Part shown: positions 42,867-51,161 of the stretch, in pieces
Numbering within the stretch: position 1 is the first letter of the stretch
Layout of the letters: the number at the start of each line of letters is the position of its first letter
DNA from: Chryseobacterium sp. G0162
GTDB taxonomy: Bacteria; Bacteroidota; Bacteroidia; Flavobacteriales; Weeksellaceae
Reading direction: 5' to 3'
NCBI RefSeq assembly: GCF_003815715.1
Contig: NZ_CP033922.1
Span: 3,706,001-3,770,000, forward strand
DNA: 64,000 nucleotides
Position numbers and translations under genes: made by a program
Notes under the pieces: model-generated
The model's input: only the letters and a program-made list of their open reading frames with translations
Databases searched by the model: none
What the model was told of the DNA's origin: nothing

Positions 42867-43294
42867 TACACATTAAAATTATATTTTTCAATAAATTCCC
42901 GATATTCCTCTGTGAAACTCTTTTTCTGATGATGCTTTTCCTGATTCTTAATATAATTCCTTACAACATCTAATTTAGTTTCGGAAACAGAAACAGCAAA
43001 GTATTCATCCTGCCAGGAAAATTTATCTTTGGTAAGTTGATGTTTATTGATCCAATAAGATGACTCTCCCTTCAATAATTGTACAATTTTTTCTATATTC
43101 TGATGGGATCCTAAGGAAACCAGGCAATGGCAATGATCTGAATATCCATTGATCATATCTAAGAAAATTCCTTTTTCTGTTGCATATTCTTTGATGTGCT
43201 TCCACACTTTTATTCTTAGATCGAATGTATTGAGATGGGGCGTTCTGTTTCTTGTTGAGAAAACAAGGTGAACATAAATTTTGATAAAGGGCAT
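42866..43294 (-). CDS. REP-associated tyrosine transposase (IS200/IS605-like HUH)
   Basis: A 142-residue Y1 HUH endonuclease of the TnpA_REP/IS200-like family. The N-terminal IKIYVHLVFSTRNR is characteristic. The metal-binding HUH triad is His54-Cys55-His56 in YSDHCHCLVSLG, and the nicking tyrosine is Tyr114 in VVRNYIKNQEKHH. FSWQDEYFAVSVSE marks the RAYT subgroup. It is not accompanied by tnpB. Flanking REP-bearing repeats and intact catalytic residues indicate a domesticated or still active RAYT that acts on single-stranded REP hairpins. Confidence 0.93.
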   Translation of the reverse strand: MPFIKIYVHLVFSTRNRTPHLNTFDLRIKVWKHIKEYATEKGIFLDMINGYSDHCHCLVSLGSHQNIEKIVQLLKGESSYWINKHQLTKDKFSWQDEYFAVSVSETKLDVVRNYIKNQEKHHQKKSFTEEYREFIEKYNFNV

Positions 43295-43332
43295 TTGTGT
43301 TGTTTTATCAAAAATAATGTTTTTTAAATTAA

Positions 43333-43564
43333 GTTTTGGCTAAAGCCAATGGATTTGGAATAAAATTAAAAGACGGGCTAAAGCCCGTGCCTATTGATGT
43401 TTTATGTATGTAGAATTGTAAATATGTTATTTATTATCTAGGAATGAAAATAAATCTCGATTATAGCGTTCAAAATTATCTTACGACATTGTATCAGATT
43501 CAATAGAAACGGGCTTTAGCCCGTTTAACAATAAATAATACATTCAATTGGCTTTAGCCAAAAC
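43333..43564 (+). repeat. REP-pair repeat, right copy with complete ends
   Basis: The complete element: 15-bp perfect terminal inverted repeats GTTTTGGCTAAAGCC (43333-43347) and GGCTTTAGCCAAAAC (43550-43564). Inside are two REP-like palindromes in opposite orientation, ACGGGCTAAAGCCCGT and AAACGGGCTTTAGCCCGTTT. The 217 bases up to 43549 match the left copy at about 96%. Confidence 0.9.
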
Positions 43565-43575
43565 TTACTATTTCA

Positions 43576-44088
43576 TCACATCCATCCCAATTTAGATAAA
43601 TATCTCTCCTCAATAATATTCAGGTGGTGATAATTATGCCCAATAATCAGTTTCGCTATGGTCTCCACTGAGATTTCGTTACCATTGGCAATACCTGTAT
43701 ATTGTAAAGCTGCTGGATTCATCGTCTCCAATAGAATCTGAGTAGATTTCCTTACCAGTTTATACTCTTCCACTAAAGATTCTAATGATCTTTCACTGGC
43801 GAAAGACTGATCTGCGTATTCATTTTCATCAAACCCCGGAAGATTGTTTTTATCACCTCTGGCAAAAGCTAGTATTCTGTATTGAAAAACTCTTTCAGTA
43901 TCGGATAAGTGAAGGAGTAATGCTTTCAATGTCCATTTACCTTCAGCGTAGGCAAATTTTGATTGCTCTTCAGTAAGATTAGAATAAATTCCTACTGTTT
44001 TGTCTTCTGATATTTTTAATTCAGCCAACCAATTCTCTGATGGAATCTGGTCTAAGTATCTTTGAATGTATTTTTGAAAATCTGTCAT
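43576..44088 (-). CDS. DinB-family protein
   Basis: A 170-residue DinB_2-like four-helix bundle. The three metal-binding histidines are visible in LKALLLHLSDTERVF and LIIGHNYHHLNIIEERYL, with the typical WTLKALLLHL start of helix 2 and FARGDKNNLPGFDENEYA linker. Members of this branch act as thiol-dependent or metal-dependent transferases, mostly uncharacterised. A TTG six codons upstream extends the frame; the ATG at 44088 is preferred. Its stop lies 12 bases from the end of the right REP repeat. Confidence 0.85.
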   Translation of the reverse strand: MTDFQKYIQRYLDQIPSENWLAELKISEDKTVGIYSNLTEEQSKFAYAEGKWTLKALLLHLSDTERVFQYRILAFARGDKNNLPGFDENEYADQSFASERSLESLVEEYKLVRKSTQILLETMNPAALQYTGIANGNEISVETIAKLIIGHNYHHLNIIEERYLSKLGWM

Positions 44089-44120
44089 AGTTTTAGAATT
44101 TGACAATTTAGCAGTCTAAC

Positions 44121-44168
44121 AATGTAGCAATCATTGGTAAGCTGCTAAACTGATACATTGTTATATTA
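44121..44168 (+). repeat. Dispersed 48-bp repeat, copy 1
   Basis: The stretch AATGTAGCAATCATTGGTAA followed by a TGATACATTG segment matches 53052-53099 at 41 of 48 positions without gaps. Each copy precedes or follows a gene boundary. Confidence 0.6.
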
Positions 44169-44612
44169 TTTATTTATCCACTCGTAAAAATTGACGGAGT
44201 CATACAACTCAAAACCACAGGCAGGATACAATTGATTACCTACATCATTACTTTTTCCTGTTTCAAGTAAGATTCCACAGGCGTTTGAAGCTTTGCAGAG
44301 TTCTTTTGCTTTTTCAATAAGCTCTTTAGAGTAGCCTTTTCCTCTATGGTTAGCATTGACGTATAGATCATTCAGCAGCCAATAACGCTGCATTCTGGTG
44401 GAAGAAAATATAGGGTATAATTGTACAAAACCAGTAAGAGTTTTGTTTTCTTCTGCAACAAAAATTTCAGAGTCTTTATTTTCAATTCTTTCCTGAAGAA
44501 AATCTGAAGCAGCAGGAATATCGGATGATTTGTGATAGAATATTCTGTATTGATCGAACGATTCAGCTAATTGAGGTAAATCTGCAATGACTGCTTTTCT
44601 CGTATTTTTCAT
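44166..44612 (-). CDS. GNAT acetyltransferase
   Basis: A 148-residue GNAT enzyme. RKAVIADLPQLAESFDQYR is the N-terminal strand-helix, LLNDLYVNANHRGKGYSKELIEKA holds the acetyl-CoA motif (RGKGYS), and ACGILLETGKSNDVGNQLYPACGFELY closes the fold. The combination YRIFY and QLYPACGFE resembles small-molecule or diamine acetyltransferases, but the acceptor is unknown. Monocistronic. Confidence 0.9.
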   Translation of the reverse strand: MKNTRKAVIADLPQLAESFDQYRIFYHKSSDIPAASDFLQERIENKDSEIFVAEENKTLTGFVQLYPIFSSTRMQRYWLLNDLYVNANHRGKGYSKELIEKAKELCKASNACGILLETGKSNDVGNQLYPACGFELYDSVNFYEWINK

Positions 44613-44681
44613 AGGTATTGGGTGATGGTAATAAAAATGAGAAAGATATTAAATCCTTCTCATTTTATTTATTTTAATGTC

Positions 44682-45821
44682 TTAAGAAAATGCTCTTTCC
44701 AAATCTGCAATAAGATCATCCGCATCTTCAATACCAACGCTTAAACGTACCAGATCATCAGTGATTCCCAATTCTGCACGTTTTTCTGCCGGGATAGAAG
44801 CGTGAGTCATTAAAGCAGGATGGTTTGCTAAAGATTCCACACCTCCTAAAGATTCAGCTAATGTAAATACTTTTACTTTTTCAAGAAACTTGATGGCATC
44901 TTCTTTTTTACCGGATTTGAAAGTGAATGAAACCATTCCTCCAGATTCCTTCATTTGAGATTTTGCCAGCTCATATTGAGGGTGAGATTCTAATCCTGGA
45001 TAAATTACTTTATCCACTGCCGGATGAGTTTCAAGATATTTTGCTACTGCAAGACCATTGTCAGAATGTCTTTGCATTCTCAATGCTAGTGTTTTGATTC
45101 CTCTTAAAACAAGGTAAGAATCGTGAGGACCTAAAATACCACCACTTGCAAATTGAATAAAGTGAAGTTTTTCACCCAATTCCGCATCTTTAGCAATAAG
45201 AGCACCAGCAATTACGTCAGAGTGTCCCCCTAAATATTTGGTAGCAGAGTGCATCACGATATCAGCTCCCAGGTCAATTGGTCTTTGAATATAAGGCGTT
45301 GCAAAAGTATTGTCTACAGCAACTAAGATATCTTTTCCTTTAGCAATGTCTACTACAGCTTTGATATCTACCAGTTTCATCAATGGGTTCGTTGGAGTTT
45401 CTACCCAGATTAGTTTGGTTTTATCTGTAATTACATCTGCAATTTTAGAAACATCATCAAAATTCACAAACGTGAACTTCAGCTGATATTTTTCAAAAAG
45501 TCTGGTAAACATTCTGTAGGTTCCTCCATAAAGATCATCTACCGCGATTACCTCATCACCAGGATTTAATAACTTCAAAACGCAGTCGATAGCAGCAAGA
45601 CCAGAACCGAAAGCTAAGCCTCTTGCTCCATTTTCAATACTGGCTAAAGAATCTTCTAACGCCTGTCTTGTAGGGTTAGCTGCTCTTGAATATTCGTATC
45701 CTGAATGTACTCCAGGGCTTTTCTGTGCAAACGTAGAGGTTAAAAATACAGGAACGTTTACAGATCCCGTTGCAGACTCATGATGCTGCCCTCCGTGAAT
45801 TACTTTGGTATTAAAATTCAT
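44682..45821 (-). CDS. Cystathionine gamma-synthase/lyase-type PLP enzyme
   Basis: A 379-residue Cys/Met-metabolism PLP enzyme. It starts FNTKVIHGGQHHE and shows GYEYSRAANPTRQALE (substrate/phosphate Tyr and Arg), GSGLAAIDCVL, VDNTFATPYIQRP, and the PLP-lysine motif HSATKYLGGHSD near residue 195. The C-terminus has ESLGGVESLANHPALMTHA and VRLSVGIED. Sequence alone does not settle between gamma-synthase (methionine synthesis) and gamma-lyase (reverse transsulfuration). Lies 115 bases downstream of gldC on the same strand, behind an AT-rich spacer. Confidence 0.92.
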   Translation of the reverse strand: MNFNTKVIHGGQHHESATGSVNVPVFLTSTFAQKSPGVHSGYEYSRAANPTRQALEDSLASIENGARGLAFGSGLAAIDCVLKLLNPGDEVIAVDDLYGGTYRMFTRLFEKYQLKFTFVNFDDVSKIADVITDKTKLIWVETPTNPLMKLVDIKAVVDIAKGKDILVAVDNTFATPYIQRPIDLGADIVMHSATKYLGGHSDVIAGALIAKDAELGEKLHFIQFASGGILGPHDSYLVLRGIKTLALRMQRHSDNGLAVAKYLETHPAVDKVIYPGLESHPQYELAKSQMKESGGMVSFTFKSGKKEDAIKFLEKVKVFTLAESLGGVESLANHPALMTHASIPAEKRAELGITDDLVRLSVGIEDADDLIADLERAFS

Positions 45822-45936
45822 ATTTATATAATTTGATAATTTGAAAATGCGGTAATTTGAAAATTAAACTGATCTTGTTACAAATACCAGTCCTTTTATT
45901 TTCAAATTCTCAAATAACTTCATTTCCAAATTGTTT

Positions 45937-46260
45937 TTACTTTATAGCAGATTTCACTGCAAACTCTTCTGCAATTTCTTCCATCCACTGTGCTACATCC
46001 TCTTCACCAGTTGCTCTCTGATAAGTACTTCCTAAAGAAACTAAAATCTGGTGGATAAACATCTTCATTTGATCTACAGGCATTTCTTTTGTCCAAAGAT
46101 CAATTCTTAGCGCTTCCATTGCTTTATCGTCCCATACAGAGATCATGGTAGCTTTTGTTTCCTCCTTTTCAACACCTCCGTCCTGGGCATTCCATGTAAT
46201 ATTTTCAGGGATGTGGTTTTCATCAAGCTCTACATCTATCGTAATCTGAGTTTTTCTCAT
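45937..46260 (-). CDS. gldC: Gliding motility protein GldC
   Basis: A 107-residue cytoplasmic protein matching Flavobacterium GldC: RKTQITIDVELDENHIPENITW, then AQDGGVEKEETKATMISVWDD and LRIDLWTKEMPVDQMKMFIHQ. GldC enhances gliding motility in Flavobacterium but is not strictly required. It lies 24 bases after the ABC permease-thioredoxin gene and on the same strand, so it is probably the last gene of that transcript. In F. johnsoniae gldC directly follows gldB; here an ABC pair sits between them. Confidence 0.93.
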   Translation of the reverse strand: MRKTQITIDVELDENHIPENITWNAQDGGVEKEETKATMISVWDDKAMEALRIDLWTKEMPVDQMKMFIHQILVSLGSTYQRATGEEDVAQWMEEIAEEFAVKSAIK

Positions 46261-46284
46261 ATCAATCTAAAATTTTTGACAAAG

Positions 46285-48486
46285 TTAATACTTCTTAAGC
46301 TTATCCAAAATTTCTACGAAATTATCTTCATCAGGAAATGGAGAATTAAAGTTAAAAATTTTACCTTCCGGATCTATGATAATAAACCTGGGAATAGACT
46401 GTATTTTGTATTTATTCATAAATTGCTCTGCATTTAGCAGCCAAAACTGCGGAAGATTGGATGTTTTTGTTTTTAAATAATTGGTCCATTTCGATTGATT
46501 TTCATCGAGGCTGATAGAAATAAACTGAATATTATCATAATATCTGTATTGATGGCTTCTCGTTTCAAACACAGGTTTGATCTGTTTACATGGTCCGCAC
46601 CAGGTTGCCCAGAAATCAATGACCACATATTTACCTTTATATTTAGAAAGTTTTTGAGTGATACCTTTATCAGTAAGAAGAGTAAGGTCGGGAAATACAG
46701 CTCCCTTCTGAGACCTGTTGATCCGGTCAAGTTTTGCATAAAGCTCTTGCTTGTAATCTGTATTGCTTACCTTGTTGATTTCAGCATCAAAAACCCTATT
46801 TCTTGTAAGGCTATCCGTTTGTAATTCTATAGTCTTAGCTAAATGTTTGGATAGTAGCTGGTCTTTTGAAATTCCTTTAGGCATCTGGTTGATTTTCACA
46901 AAAAGGATACTGTCAGGGTTGGAGATCTGATCTTTATCAGATAATAACTGATCCAGTTTATATTGAAGGTAATTATCATTTTTGCTTAACAGAGGGCTTG
47001 GTTTTTGAATGTTTTCATTTAACTCCTTAATGAAAGATGCAGGAGGAGCAAATTTTGAATCAGTCAATGAAGTCATTTTTCTATAATTATTGATCTCGTT
47101 TAGATATTCAATAGACATAAGTTCTCTTCTGTATCTTTTGTAGTCTTCAGAAAGTGCGTTGTTTTCGGGATCAGCAAATACATTAAGAATTCTTTTGTTT
47201 TCTTTCCAGTCAGATTCGGCTAAGTCATAGAATTTTGCAGGGTCATTGATGTAATTCTGTTTTTCCAATGCAGATTCAAACTCATATCCAAAAGAACTTT
47301 CATTGTTGCTGTATACCTGATCTGCTTTTCTGTTAGACCGTAAAAAAGAGATCCGTTTTGTATTATTTAACTGGATATCAAAATTAAACCAATCACCACT
47401 TGACATAATGAAGTTTATTTTTTTATTCCCGATTTCAAGGATATATTCATCCAATGGAATAGGATGGGCTGCCGTCCAACTGAATATATTGTTTTTGACA
47501 GCTGCAGCTCCTATTTTTTTGTGAAAATCTTTAGAATAAATTCTCACAGAGTCTATTTTAATATCAGTTTCCAGTTTTCCTTTAATAGAAACTCCGGTTC
47601 CATCACTCTGATAAGGCTTTGGTTTCTGGAAAATGTAAAGCAATCCTGAACCAATGATTAACGCCACGGCAGAAATAAAAATCTGTTTTCTGTTTTTAAG
47701 AAAAGCATTTTTAAATCCTTTTTTACTGTACCAAAAATAGCCCAGACTAAGAAAAATAATCATCCAGAAAAGACTCATGTACTCAGAGTGGGAAATGAAA
47801 CTGTTCAGCCCTTTTATTTCCGGAGCATTCCAAAAAGTGTATAGAGAACTATAAGGATTGAAGAAAAAAGACTGTTTCTGTACAAGAGAAGTAATATTAG
47901 ACGCTACTCCCAATGAACCGATAAGAAATGACCAGATAAAGCCTTGAAATGCTACAGAAACACAAAGCTGAAGCGCTGCAATTCCTAAAATAGTCACCCA
48001 GATCCTGATAAAGGTTTTTATCATCCAGGCTGCATCGAAAGTAAGCAGTTTCGCTGGATCAGGATGTACATAATAATCTATTAAAGCTAAAATAATATTA
48101 AATCCAAAATAAGAAGCAATACATAGAGTACAAAGGAATATCAGAATAATGTACTTTGAAAAATACAACTGAAGCCTGCTTAAAGGCTGCGTTTCCATCA
48201 GTTGCCACCCATTGTTTTTATGATCAGTCTGGGCAATCCTGTTGGAAGCGATAATCACAAATAAAAGTAATACGAAAAATGTGAAATATTTAATAGCTTC
48301 ACCACCTATGGCTTTTTCAAATACAGAATAGTTCAGCATTTCATCTATTATGATGTTCTTTTTGAAAAATTCAGGAACAAAACCCAGCAGTGGGATCAAT
48401 GCTCCTAAGATAAGAGCAATATAAGTGAGTCCTAATCCTTTTGTTTTTAGCCATTCTGTGCCGATGGCTGTCATTAATTTTTTCAT
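46285..48486 (-). CDS. ABC-2-type permease fused to a TlpA-like thioredoxin
   Basis: A 733-residue fusion. Residues 1-255 form an ABC-2-type permease with six membrane helices (about 18-36, 65-82, 108-138, 155-195, 237-255) of the BcrB/LanEG lantibiotic-immunity style. A seventh helix (about 268-287) leads outside to a DUF4369-like beta domain (298-390: VSIKGKLETDIKIDSVRIYS), a helical linker (400-590) and a TlpA/AhpC-TSA thioredoxin domain (595-733: VVIDFWATWCGPCKQIKPVF, Cys630-Cys633; cis-Pro in QSIPRFIII). It starts 7 bases after the ABC ATPase gene. The periplasmic redox domain tethered to an exporter suggests coupling of substrate export with disulfide handling. Confidence 0.9.
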   Translation of the reverse strand: MKKLMTAIGTEWLKTKGLGLTYIALILGALIPLLGFVPEFFKKNIIIDEMLNYSVFEKAIGGEAIKYFTFFVLLLFVIIASNRIAQTDHKNNGWQLMETQPLSRLQLYFSKYIILIFLCTLCIASYFGFNIILALIDYYVHPDPAKLLTFDAAWMIKTFIRIWVTILGIAALQLCVSVAFQGFIWSFLIGSLGVASNITSLVQKQSFFFNPYSSLYTFWNAPEIKGLNSFISHSEYMSLFWMIIFLSLGYFWYSKKGFKNAFLKNRKQIFISAVALIIGSGLLYIFQKPKPYQSDGTGVSIKGKLETDIKIDSVRIYSKDFHKKIGAAAVKNNIFSWTAAHPIPLDEYILEIGNKKINFIMSSGDWFNFDIQLNNTKRISFLRSNRKADQVYSNNESSFGYEFESALEKQNYINDPAKFYDLAESDWKENKRILNVFADPENNALSEDYKRYRRELMSIEYLNEINNYRKMTSLTDSKFAPPASFIKELNENIQKPSPLLSKNDNYLQYKLDQLLSDKDQISNPDSILFVKINQMPKGISKDQLLSKHLAKTIELQTDSLTRNRVFDAEINKVSNTDYKQELYAKLDRINRSQKGAVFPDLTLLTDKGITQKLSKYKGKYVVIDFWATWCGPCKQIKPVFETRSHQYRYYDNIQFISISLDENQSKWTNYLKTKTSNLPQFWLLNAEQFMNKYKIQSIPRFIIIDPEGKIFNFNSPFPDEDNFVEILDKLKKY

Positions 48487-48493
48487 TTGTGTT

Positions 48494-49396
48494 TTAGTTT
48501 TTTGTTATTTCCATAAACCAGTCTTCAAGACCTGCATTATTTCTGATCTCAAAGATCTCTGCATGATTCAAAACCAGTTTTTTGATAAGGGTAACAATAT
48601 GTTCTTTAGATTCTGCAGTGATTTCTACAGTATTCTCATTGATGATTTTAGGAGAATATTGCTCCGGAATTTCATGGATAAACTGGGAGGCATTGTTGAT
48701 TCCTATTCTGATATGATTGTATCGGTAGAGTTCATTAAGATCCTGTATGCTTCCTGTAAAGCGTATTTCACCATGGGAAATAATGGCAAGATGGGTAATC
48801 ATTTTTTCTATTTCCTGAAGCAGATGACTGGAAATGAAAATAGTAACCCCTTCCTCTTTGTTGAGTTTCATCAAGAGTTCCCGTATCTCCAGCATTCCAT
48901 TCGGATCAAGACCGTTTACAGGTTCATCCAGAATCAGCAAATCCGGTTTTCCAAGTAAAGTCATGGCAATAGAAAGTCTTTGTTTCATTCCCAGAGAATA
49001 CTTTTTCATTTTCATTTTTCTGCTTTCCCAAAGGCCTACGAGATTCAAAACCCTTTCACATTCTGATTCAGGTAAGTCTCGAAGCCTGGAAATGATAATG
49101 AGGTTATCCCATCCGGAAAGATGGTCATAAAATGCAGCTGTATCTATCAGGCTCCCAATTTTTTGGAATCCTTCCGGATAGAGATCAGATAAATCCTTGT
49201 CAAAAATCCGGATGGTATGGTTGTCGTCAGGAATACTGCCGATCAGCATTTTCATCGTTGTAGATTTTCCGGCACCATTGGCTCCCAGGAATCCAAAAAT
49301 ACTTCCTTTGGGGACCGAAAGATCAATGTTTTTCAGAATCAGCTGATGGGGAGTAAATCCATAATTTAGATTTCGAATACTAATTAAATTTTCCAT
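48494..49396 (-). CDS. ABC transporter ATP-binding protein (BcrA/LanF-like)
   Basis: A 300-residue ATPase. Walker A is GFLGANGAGKSTTMKMLIG, the ABC signature is YSLGMKQRLSIAM, Walker B is LLILDEPVNGLDPNG, and the switch histidine is in IFISSHLLQEIEK. A C-terminal extension of about 90 residues is typical of the bacitracin/lantibiotic immunity-type ATPases. It is 7 bases upstream of the permease-thioredoxin gene, forming one transporter. It starts after a terminator that separates it from gldB, so it needs its own promoter, which I cannot pinpoint. Confidence 0.93.
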   Translation of the reverse strand: MENLISIRNLNYGFTPHQLILKNIDLSVPKGSIFGFLGANGAGKSTTMKMLIGSIPDDNHTIRIFDKDLSDLYPEGFQKIGSLIDTAAFYDHLSGWDNLIIISRLRDLPESECERVLNLVGLWESRKMKMKKYSLGMKQRLSIAMTLLGKPDLLILDEPVNGLDPNGMLEIRELLMKLNKEEGVTIFISSHLLQEIEKMITHLAIISHGEIRFTGSIQDLNELYRYNHIRIGINNASQFIHEIPEQYSPKIINENTVEITAESKEHIVTLIKKLVLNHAEIFEIRNNAGLEDWFMEITKN

Positions 49397-49431
49397 ATAT
49401 ACTGTGTTGATGAAAGGTGAAAAATAAAAAA

Positions 49432-49459
49432 AAGACTTTCTGTAGTTACAAAAAGTCTT
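49432..49459 (-). terminator. Terminator of gldB
   Basis: AAGACTTT (49432-49439) and AAAGTCTT (49452-49459) with a 12-base loop; read on the minus strand, eight T residues follow directly. It lies 21 bases after the gldB stop. Confidence 0.8.
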
Positions 49460-49479
49460 ATATAGGTATGAAATAACGG

Positions 49480-50466
49480 TTACTTTGTTACACGAGGCTT
49501 ATAACCGGATTCGTTAAAAATTTGTGTAGCATCCATTTTCAGGAAGTCTGTCAGTTTTGTTTCAGGTTTCTCTTTAAGATAAGCTTTACAGATCTGCCAT
49601 CCTGTAAAAATCCCGATTTGTGGGGAGGATTCGTTGTCTATTTCAGTATAGAACTTTGAGAATGGTCCCGGAGCAATAAAGCGCTCTCCCAACCTTGGAT
49701 CATCTCCAAATAACAGGTTACTTTCTACAAAATAATTCCAGATATTGGCTTCATTGTATGTAGCCCATTCATATTGTTTCTTTGTATAATTCATTTTCAG
49801 ATAATCAGGAAAATCAGGAAGAAAAGCATCCTGTAGAATCATCACTTTTCCATTAAGAATGACCTGATCTATGAATTTTTGATGATCCGGAGATTCTGTT
49901 ACAATATTTTCAGCAAAAAGCTGAGAAACCTTAGGAACAATATTCTGTGGGTTCATCGATTTCTGAAAGTAAACCTCCAGTCCTTTGTAATGAGCATTAC
50001 CATCACCCATAAAACCAGTAATATCTATGAATAGAAGATTTCCTTTTTCATCATAAAAGATAGGATCCTGAACCATTTGTAAGGCCGATGAAAACAGATA
50101 TACTTTTGGACTTTTAAACCTTGGGAAATAATGTTTGATGTGTGAAAATAAATCCTGAAGCTCTTTCTGTAATTTCGCTTGGTCTATTTTTCCAATGGCT
50201 TCCTTATAGATCTTAATTTCTTCTGCATCGGCTCTTCTTTTAGAGAAGTCAGCATCAGAAACAGTTCCCTGAAACCACGGAAACTGAGCTTTAAACTGGT
50301 CTAATGCAACATTAGGATTATAAAACACTTTGGAAATATCCGTCATTTCAATTTTTTCGGTGGTATCTTTTACCTCTATTTTCCATTGGTTTTCAGGTTC
50401 TTTTTTACAGGAATTCAATCCCACAACTAAAATAGAAGAAAAGGCAATGTATCTGAAAATCTTCAT
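49480..50466 (-). CDS. gldB: Gliding motility lipoprotein GldB
   Basis: A 328-residue lipoprotein essential for gliding in Flavobacterium. The signal peptide MKIFRYIAFSSILVVGLNSC gives lipidated Cys20. The body matches GldB: FPWFQGTVSDADFSKRR, HYFPRFKSPKVYLFSSALQ, YDEKGNLLFIDITGFMGD and NYFVESNLLFGDDPRLGERFI. The open frame runs back another 51 codons, but ATG at 50466 starts a proper signal and lies 20 bases after a TATTTTTG box. It is divergent from an LRR protein gene; a terminator separates it from the ABC genes. Confidence 0.93.
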   Translation of the reverse strand: MKIFRYIAFSSILVVGLNSCKKEPENQWKIEVKDTTEKIEMTDISKVFYNPNVALDQFKAQFPWFQGTVSDADFSKRRADAEEIKIYKEAIGKIDQAKLQKELQDLFSHIKHYFPRFKSPKVYLFSSALQMVQDPIFYDEKGNLLFIDITGFMGDGNAHYKGLEVYFQKSMNPQNIVPKVSQLFAENIVTESPDHQKFIDQVILNGKVMILQDAFLPDFPDYLKMNYTKKQYEWATYNEANIWNYFVESNLLFGDDPRLGERFIAPGPFSKFYTEIDNESSPQIGIFTGWQICKAYLKEKPETKLTDFLKMDATQIFNESGYKPRVTK

Positions 50467-50485
50467 TATTTTTACATTAAGTTTA

Positions 50486-50493
50486 CAAAAATA
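50486..50493 (-). promoter_or_regulatory. Promoter box of gldB
   Basis: Minus-strand TATTTTTG, perfect TAnnTTTG, 20 bases before the gldB ATG. It lies in the 46-base region shared with the divergent LRR gene. Confidence 0.55.
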
Positions 50494-50512
50494 AGGATTA
50501 AATGGAGATTTC

Positions 50513-51151
50513 ATGATGAAATTTAAAATATTTACAGCATTCATCGGTATTTTCGGATTTGCTTTTTTACAGGGACAGAAGCTTGAGTTTAAAGATAAAA
50601 ATCTGGAAAAGGCAGTCATTGAAAATTTTGATCTGAATAAAGATGGAATGATAAGTAACTTTGAAGCAGAAGCCGTTAATAACCTGTTTCTGGTCCAAAA
50701 AGGGATTACTTCTACAGATGATCTGCATTTCTTTAAAAATGTAAAAATGATTATGCTGGATGAAAATGCTATTTCTACGATCGTTCTGAAGGATATGGAT
50801 AAACTGAATCTTTTTTCATGTACAGGATGTAAAGTGAAATCATTTAAAGCTGAAAACCTGGGAAATATTACGTCTTTATATATGGATAATAACCTTTTGG
50901 AAACTATTTCCCTGAAGGCAACACCAAAAATTGACCAATTAACATTATCTTTAAATCAGCTAAAAACAATTGATTTGTCCCAGCTTAAAAATTTAAGAAG
51001 ACTGAATGTGGAACATAACAAGATTTCTAAAATTGATATTTCCGGAAATCCTGCTTTGCAGACTTTAAACGTAGGTGGAAATAAAATGAAAGAGGAAGAC
51101 ATCAAGAAAGGATTAAAAACAGAGGTTACCATTTTTGGAACGACTGACTAA
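50513..51151 (+). CDS. Secreted leucine-rich-repeat protein with an EF-hand-like loop
   Basis: A 212-residue exported protein. The signal peptide runs to about residue 21 (AFLQGQ). An EF-hand-like calcium loop DLNKDGMISNFEAE (about residues 40-53) precedes five to six short leucine-rich repeats of the internalin-like 20-22-residue type: ITSLYMDNNLLETISL, IDQLTLSLNQLKTIDLS, LRRLNVEHNKISKIDIS and LQTLNVGGNKMKEEDI. Such proteins usually bind other proteins. Two adjacent ATGs (50513, 50516) are both possible. Its 3' end overlaps or abuts the acetyltransferase gene. Confidence 0.8.
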   Translation: MMKFKIFTAFIGIFGFAFLQGQKLEFKDKNLEKAVIENFDLNKDGMISNFEAEAVNNLFLVQKGITSTDDLHFFKNVKMIMLDENAISTIVLKDMDKLNLFSCTGCKVKSFKAENLGNITSLYMDNNLLETISLKATPKIDQLTLSLNQLKTIDLSQLKNLRRLNVEHNKISKIDISGNPALQTLNVGGNKMKEEDIKKGLKTEVTIFGTTD

Positions 51152-51161
51152 AATTCATACT

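Noticed and set aside
42650..43564. CRISPR-like array suspected from repeated palindromes
   Set aside because: Only two long repeats flanking a transposase gene, no regular short spacers and no cas genes: a REP/RAYT element.
46213..46437. Plus-strand frame opposite the gldC start
   Set aside because: Antisense shadow of gldC and the permease fusion C-terminus, with AT-rich composition.
48425..48958. Plus-strand frame of 177 codons across the ABC permease and ATPase junction
   Set aside because: Antisense to two well-supported genes and without any family signature.
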